A stretch of 9,654 nt of DNA, taken from an uncultured Bacilli bacterium (GTDB taxonomy: Bacteria; Bacillota_I; Bacilli_A; RF39; UBA660). A program made the translations under genes and the position numbers. Positions 5,040-9,654 of the stretch are shown one piece after another. The stretch spans positions 1-9,654 of the forward strand of contig CANQOE010000032.1 of assembly GCA_947625315.1 (NCBI GenBank), read 5' to 3'. The notes under the pieces were generated by a model. That model was not told where the DNA came from. It was given only the letters and a program-made list of their open reading frames with translations, and ran no database searches. Position 1 is the first letter of the stretch, and each line of letters begins with the position of its first letter.

Positions 5040-6161
5040 TTATATATCTAGTCTTAAAGTAATATCAGATTCGGGATAAGTAATACATGGATGAATATAA
5101 TCGTGTTGTCTTTCCGCTTCTTTTAAACCTTTCCCAACCATTTTAACTTTTCCACTTATTAACATTGACCGACAAAAACCACACATTCCAACGCGACACA
5201 TTGAAGGAGCTTTTATCCCGGCTTTTTCCATAGCAACTAGTAAAGTTTCATCACTTTGACAACTAGTTATAACTAAATCGCTTTTTAAAACTACTTTTAA
5301 TTCAAAAGTATTTTTAGCTTCTGATGTATATTCTAAGAAGAAATTTTCGTAAAAAACATTTTTCTTCGGTATTTTAAAACTAGGTAAAATAGTATTCATT
5401 GTCTTATACAAAGCTTTAGGTCCACACATCAACACGGTATTAAATTCTTTGACATAAGGCTTAAGCATTTCTTCACTAATATAACCAAATTTATAACCTT
5501 TTTTTTCTTCTCTTGTTAAAGTAATTACAAATTTTACATTTTTATTTTTATTTAATTCTTTAATTTCTTGTTTAAATAAAATATCTTTTTCATACTTAAC
5601 ACTATAAAAAACGGTTAATTTAAAATAATCATCTTTACTACAACTATAAGCTAAACTAATAAAAGGGGTAATGCCACTTCCCCCAGCAATAGCAATGACA
5701 TTTTTTTCATCTCTAATTTTAGATAAACCAAAAGTTCCCAAAGGATAGGAAATTACTAATTTATCCCCTACTTTAACTTTATCTAACATATAATTACTAA
5801 ATAAACCATTTTCGACTCTTTTAATCGTAATGCGATATTCTTTTAAAGCCTCAAATGGGGAAGATGATAAAGAATAAGCTCTGGTAATTTGCATTCCATC
5901 AATCTCGGCTCTTACACTTATATATTGTCCTGCTTTAAAAGGTGCTAAAGTTTTAAAACCTTTATAAATATCCGGAGTTAAAATAAAACTTTTGGTATCT
6001 TCGGTTTCCTCAATTATTTTCTTAACTATTACATATTGTTCTGGGCCAGTTTTATCGCCTAATTTTTCTACTAAAGTATCTTCTATATCTTTTGATATAT
6101 AACCATTAATTACTTTTTCCCGTTCTAATCTTAATTTTTCTAATTTATCTTTAGCTTTCAT
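5040..6161 (-). CDS. Ferredoxin-NAD(P)+ reductase-type flavoprotein with C-terminal [2Fe-2S] domain
   Basis: A 373-residue cytoplasmic electron-transfer protein. Residues 1-40 are a charged extension not needed by the fold. The FAD-binding barrel (about 42-150) has RAYSLSS at 94-100. The NAD(P)-binding domain (about 153-275) has AGGSGITPF at 159-167 and MCGP at 245-248. The last 90 residues are a plant-type ferredoxin domain with cluster ligands C322, C327, C330 (C-x4-C-x2-C) and C359. All expected motifs are present. The family (phenol/benzoate-type reductases, HCP reductase) moves electrons from NAD(P)H through FAD and the cluster to a partner enzyme. Its ATG overlaps the upstream TGA by four bases (6158-6161), with AAGGAG (6173-6178) 11 bases ahead, so translation is probably coupled to the flavoprotein at 6158-7606, the likely partner. 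No hydroxylase or Hcp gene is nearby. Substrate and NADH/NADPH preference are not evident. Confidence 0.85.
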   Translation of the reverse strand: MKAKDKLEKLRLEREKVINGYISKDIEDTLVEKLGDKTGPEQYVIVKKIIEETEDTKSFILTPDIYKGFKTLAPFKAGQYISVRAEIDGMQITRAYSLSSSPFEALKEYRITIKRVENGLFSNYMLDKVKVGDKLVISYPLGTFGLSKIRDEKNVIAIAGGSGITPFISLAYSCSKDDYFKLTVFYSVKYEKDILFKQEIKELNKNKNVKFVITLTREEKKGYKFGYISEEMLKPYVKEFNTVLMCGPKALYKTMNTILPSFKIPKKNVFYENFFLEYTSEAKNTFELKVVLKSDLVITSCQSDETLLVAMEKAGIKAPSMCRVGMCGFCRSMLISGKVKMVGKGLKEAERQHDYIHPCITYPESDITLRLDI

Positions 6162-7606
6162 TCTATCTCAATCTCCTTTTTTAATAGTTTTTGGGTTACA
6201 AAATATCCTCCCAATACGCGATCATCAAAACTTGCTCCTAAAAAAGAAGAACCTACAAAACTAATTTTAGCTATTTTTTCTTTTTTATAATTAAGTATTC
6301 TATTTAAACGATTATCTACTCCTCCAAAACAATAACTATTTAAACAACCATTATCTCTAAAGGTATATTCATAAATAGTTTTCGGAGTAGCTATTTCAAT
6401 TTCTTCGATATATTCTTTAATATCTATTTTAAAATATTTTTCAAAATTATTAATTAAATAGTTAGCTAATTCTTCTTTAAGAATTAAATAGTTAGCTTTA
6501 TCAACTTTAAAAGCTTCCTTAAAATACATTGTTTGAATAGTCATAATTGTTGTATTTTTTAAACTAGCTTCTTTATTTGCATTATTGATAACTTTAGCAA
6601 CTAACCCAATATGATCTAATTTTCCCATTGTTTTCGGGGCTTTTAAAGAATCTAAATCGGGATATAATATATATTGATAATTATTTAAGCCTATTTCTTG
6701 AGCATCTTTATTTAAACCTAAATAGACAATTAAATTATTAGGTTCTAATACATGGGCATTTTCTCTTCTTAAAATATTTTTCTTATCAGTTTTCATAATA
6801 TTCTTAAAGAAATATCGTGAAGAAACATCACTAATAATTTGTAAACTTTGATATTCTTCCTTATTAGTCATTACTTTAAAACCATTTTTATCTTCTAAAA
6901 TTTTTATAACTAAAGAATTATAATAAATTTTCCCTCCCAATCTTTCAAAACGATTGACCATATCTAAAGTTAAACTAATATTTTTATTTTTAAGTATTTG
7001 GGTTTTCTCCCCTTTTATCATTAAGATAAAATCACAAAAATTAAGTCTATCAATAGTAGTTCCTAAATTAAACCAATTATAACAAAATTTATTAATTAAA
7101 GTTTTGGAAAATTTTAAATCGATTAAAACTTCATAGACACTTTTATCACAATATTTATAAAATAAGGGATATTTATCTTTATTTATTTTTAATCCTTTAA
7201 GAAGTTTTAAATAAGCCGGATAAATTTGATTTTCTAAAACTATTAATTTATTTAAATAATTAAGAGCTTTCGGTTCTAACATTTCAAGCTTTTTATAAAA
7301 CTCATTTTTATTACCCTGAATTACTAATTCTTCTCCTCTTTTTATATCCAAGATTTTAGTATCTTCTTCTTTATTTAAGACTTCGACATTTAATCCATAA
7401 CTACTTAAAATCTTTTTGGTAGATTGGCGATTTATTTCTTCAATGTTAGTATCAAACTCAAATCTTCCGCGTTTAAAAGTGGAACACATACCTCCTGGTA
7501 AACTATTTTTTTCTAATATTAAAACTCTAGCTCCATTTTTAACTAAATTTAAGCCTGCACTTAAAGCTCCAATCCCAGAACCAATAATAATATAATCATA
7601 TATCAT
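6158..7606 (-). CDS. FAD-dependent oxidoreductase, phytoene desaturase / carotenoid isomerase-like
   Basis: A 482-residue flavoprotein. The N-terminus is an FAD-binding Rossmann fold: IIIGSGIGALSAG at 6-18, LILEK at 29-33 with E32 to bind the adenosine ribose, then LPGGMCSTF (36-44), as in the phytoene dehydrogenase, CrtISO and retinol saturase families. The C-terminus ends with the matching FAD segment (ISFVGSSFLGASFDDRVLGGYFV), so it is complete at a typical length. The middle (about 90-400) is divergent and gives no substrate clue. Family members desaturate, isomerise or saturate conjugated or isoprenoid chains; the saturating members need reduced flavin. No carotenoid synthesis genes (crtB, crtM) are in the window. 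It starts 12 bases after the phosphoketolase stop, with GGAGG seven bases before the ATG, and is coupled to the reductase at 5040-6161, which could reduce its FAD. That pairing is inference. Confidence 0.78.
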   Translation of the reverse strand: MIYDYIIIGSGIGALSAGLNLVKNGARVLILEKNSLPGGMCSTFKRGRFEFDTNIEEINRQSTKKILSSYGLNVEVLNKEEDTKILDIKRGEELVIQGNKNEFYKKLEMLEPKALNYLNKLIVLENQIYPAYLKLLKGLKINKDKYPLFYKYCDKSVYEVLIDLKFSKTLINKFCYNWFNLGTTIDRLNFCDFILMIKGEKTQILKNKNISLTLDMVNRFERLGGKIYYNSLVIKILEDKNGFKVMTNKEEYQSLQIISDVSSRYFFKNIMKTDKKNILRRENAHVLEPNNLIVYLGLNKDAQEIGLNNYQYILYPDLDSLKAPKTMGKLDHIGLVAKVINNANKEASLKNTTIMTIQTMYFKEAFKVDKANYLILKEELANYLINNFEKYFKIDIKEYIEEIEIATPKTIYEYTFRDNGCLNSYCFGGVDNRLNRILNYKKEKIAKISFVGSSFLGASFDDRVLGGYFVTQKLLKKEIEIE

Positions 7607-7613
7607 TTTTTAG

Positions 7614-7618
7614 CCTCC
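7614..7618 (-). promoter_or_regulatory. Strong ribosome binding site abutting the phosphoketolase stop
   Basis: GGAGG lies immediately downstream of the phosphoketolase TAG (7619-7621), seven bases before the ATG at 7606. Ribosomes finishing phosphoketolase are placed on this site, which supports one operon and fixes the flavoprotein start. Confidence 0.8.
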
Positions 7619-9654
7619 CTACTCTAATGAAAAATTAACTATTTCCTCTAAATCTAAACCATATTCTTTAATATAGCTTTCGTGTTTTGCTAACATTTTT
7701 TCACAATAAATTTTAATATTATCTTTAAGAGTTTCTTCGATATTTAAATATTTTAAAGCTAACAAAGTTAAATTAAATCGGTCAATTTTATTTATAACGC
7801 GCATATCAAAGGAAGTGGTAATTGCTCCCTCTTCAATATAACCGCGAACATGTAAATCTTTATTAGTACGATTATAAGTTAATTCGTGAATTAAATTAGG
7901 ATAACCATGAAAAGCAAATATTATGGGTTTATCTTTTGTAAATAATTCATCATATTCTTGATTAGTTAAACCATGGGGATGAACTTCATTACTAACTAAA
8001 CGCATTAAATCAATAACATTTATAACTCTTAAACCAATATTGGGAATAAATTTCCTTAAGATTTGACTACAAGCAATAATTTCTAAAGTAGGCGTATCTC
8101 CTGCACAAGCTAAAACTAAATCGGTATTTTTTTCATCACTACAAGCAAACTCTAAACGCCCAATTCCTTTGCGACAATGTTCGGCTGCTTCTACTTTATT
8201 TAACCATTGTAAAGATAAATGTTTACTAGCTACGATTACATTAATATAATTCTTGGTTCTAATTACATGGTCATAGGTAGATATTAAAGTATTGGTATCA
8301 ATTGGTAAATAAATGCGAATAATGTCGGCTTTTTTCGTTACTAAATGATTTAAAAAACCTGGGTCTTGATGCGTATAACCATTATGGTCTTGTTGCCAAA
8401 CATGACTAGTTAAAATTATATTTAAACTGGAAATTGGAGCTCGCCAATCTAGTTCATTACATATTTTTAACCATTTAGCATGTTGACTAACCATACTATC
8501 TATAATTCGACTAAAAGATTCATAAGTATGTAAAAGACCATGTCTTCCCGTTAATAAATAACCTTCTAACATTCCTTCACAAGCATGTTCGGATAAAAAG
8601 GAATCTATTACTGCTCCATCAGTATTTAAGTATTCGTCCCCTTCAATAGTTTCGCCATTCCATTTGCGATTAGTAACTTCAAAAACATGATTTAAACGAT
8701 TAGATAAAGCTTCATCAGGCCCAAATATTTTATAATTATGGGGATTATTTTTAATGATATCGCGAATAAAAGCTCCTAAATTTAACATATCACTGGTTTT
8801 TATAACACCAGGTTTAGGTACTTCAATCATATAATCAAGTAAGTTTGGAATAACTAATTCTTCTAGTAATAAACCTCCATTGGCATGCTTATTAGCTCCC
8901 ATTCTTTTGTCTTTACTAGGAATTAAATCTTGTAATCCTCTTTTTAAAGTTCCTTCTTCATCAAAAAGTTCTAATGGCTTATAACTTCTAAGCCAATTAT
9001 CTAAAATAACTAAATTATTTAGATGGTCTTGGTCGATACTTAAAGGTACTTGATGAGCTCTAAATGTGCCTTCCACTTGTTTTTCTTCAACTACTTTAGG
9101 CCCAGTCCACCCCTTAGGGGTTTTTAAAATAAGCATTGGCCAAATTGGTCTAGTTGTATCTTGTTTTATGTTAGCATTATATTTAATAATTTGGATATCT
9201 TCCATAATTTTATCTAAAGTTTGCGCCATATCATTATGAATTTGGGACATATTTTGAAATTCGACAATATATGGTTTATAACCTAACCCTTTAAAATAAC
9301 TAATTAATTCTTCTTGCGAAATTCTTGCTAAAACGGTCGGATTAGCAATTTTATAACCATTTAAATGTAATATTGGTAAAACTACTCCATCACTTAAAGG
9401 ATTAATAAATTTATTTAAATGCCAAGATGTGGCTAAAGGTCCTGTTTCCGCTTCCCCATCCCCAATTACACAAGCCGCGATTAAATCTGGATTATCTAAA
9501 ACAGCTCCATAAGCATGGGCTAAACTATAGCCAAGCTCTCCCCCTTCATTAATACTTCCAGGTATTTCGGGAGCTACATGACTAGAAGTCCCTTTAGGAA
9601 AACTAAATCTTTTAAATAATTTTTTTAAACCATCTTCATCATAAGTAATATCAG
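7619..9654 (-). CDS. xfp: Phosphoketolase (xylulose-5-phosphate/fructose-6-phosphate), 5' end outside the window
   Basis: The frame is open to the window edge (first full codon at 9652) and gives 677 residues, so the N-terminal 110-120 of a roughly 795-residue protein are missing. The apparent ATG at 9250 is internal. Visible blocks, numbered within this fragment: SHVAPEIPGSINEGGELGYS (24-43); the thiamine-diphosphate/Mg motif GDGEAETGPLATSWH (64-78); HLNGYKIANPT (96-106); GPDE (311-314); EHACEGMLEGYLLTGRHG (355-372); and QDHNGYTHQDPG (421-432). All are hallmarks of phosphoketolases and appear intact. The enzyme is cytoplasmic and splits xylulose-5-P (and/or fructose-6-P) with phosphate into acetyl-phosphate and glyceraldehyde-3-P (or erythrose-4-P), giving ATP through acetate kinase in heterofermentative or pentose metabolism. 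Sequence alone does not separate single from dual specificity. It is the first visible gene of an operon with the two redox proteins downstream; its promoter is outside the window. Confidence 0.97.
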   Translation of the reverse strand, partial: DITYDEDGLKKLFKRFSFPKGTSSHVAPEIPGSINEGGELGYSLAHAYGAVLDNPDLIAACVIGDGEAETGPLATSWHLNKFINPLSDGVVLPILHLNGYKIANPTVLARISQEELISYFKGLGYKPYIVEFQNMSQIHNDMAQTLDKIMEDIQIIKYNANIKQDTTRPIWPMLILKTPKGWTGPKVVEEKQVEGTFRAHQVPLSIDQDHLNNLVILDNWLRSYKPLELFDEEGTLKRGLQDLIPSKDKRMGANKHANGGLLLEELVIPNLLDYMIEVPKPGVIKTSDMLNLGAFIRDIIKNNPHNYKIFGPDEALSNRLNHVFEVTNRKWNGETIEGDEYLNTDGAVIDSFLSEHACEGMLEGYLLTGRHGLLHTYESFSRIIDSMVSQHAKWLKICNELDWRAPISSLNIILTSHVWQQDHNGYTHQDPGFLNHLVTKKADIIRIYLPIDTNTLISTYDHVIRTKNYINVIVASKHLSLQWLNKVEAAEHCRKGIGRLEFACSDEKNTDLVLACAGDTPTLEIIACSQILRKFIPNIGLRVINVIDLMRLVSNEVHPHGLTNQEYDELFTKDKPIIFAFHGYPNLIHELTYNRTNKDLHVRGYIEEGAITTSFDMRVINKIDRFNLTLLALKYLNIEETLKDNIKIYCEKMLAKHESYIKEYGLDLEEIVNFSLE

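Noticed and set aside
9248..9250. ATG at 9250 as the phosphoketolase start
   Set aside because: The frame continues upstream with unmistakable phosphoketolase motifs (GDGEAETGP, HLNGYKIANPT) to the window edge.

Overview
This is a very AT-rich window with dense, mostly minus-strand genes, short spacers, A/T-ended codons and clear AAGGAG-type ribosome sites. It suggests a low-GC Firmicute or Mollicutes-related lineage, perhaps an uncultured gut Bacilli group such as RF39 or Erysipelotrichales. That placement rests on composition and gene content only. TGA is used as a stop (a TGA/ATG four-base overlap joins two genes at 6158-6161) and Trp is TGG, so the standard bacterial code applies and not the Mycoplasma code.

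Layout from left to right. Positions 1-127 hold the N-terminus of a GTG-started membrane protein on the minus strand. A strong promoter (TTGACT, 17 bp, TATAAT) drives it, and its -10 box lies inside a 23-bp inverted repeat. Divergently, 269-748 encodes a tandem double-HTH (XRE) regulator, the natural candidate to bind that repeat. The regulator's stop codon overlaps the stop of a convergent 711-residue, single-pass membrane protein with an extracellular WG-like repeat region (745-2880). Upstream of that lies a DUF368/PopT polyprenyl-phosphate transporter (2943-3722).

The most interesting block is 3762-4957, an Rpn-type (PD-(D/E)XK, 'recombination-promoting nuclease') locus in pieces. The nuclease domain (4339-4854) and the variable C-terminal tail (4003-4278) are in one frame and would form a normal-length Rpn of about 283 codons, but a single TAA at 4339-4341 separates them. 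The tail has its own Shine-Dalgarno sequence and ATG, as expected of the intragenic RpnS antitoxin known from E. coli Rpn toxin-antitoxin/anti-phage loci. It carries five tetrapeptide repeats. A second, free-standing copy of the tail (3762-3980) follows and lacks exactly those five units (20 residues). A near-consensus promoter with a hairpin at the very start of the transcript precedes the locus.

Positions 5040-9654 form a tight minus-strand operon in transcription order: a phosphoketolase (5' end outside the window), a phytoene-desaturase/carotenoid-isomerase-like flavoprotein, and an NAD(P)H reductase with a C-terminal plant-type [2Fe-2S] domain. The spacing (GGAGG abutting the stop, then an ATGA overlap) argues for co-translation. 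The two redox proteins look like an electron-transfer pair of unknown substrate. The operon ends in an imperfect inverted repeat whose 3' arm also contains the -35 box of the Rpn promoter.
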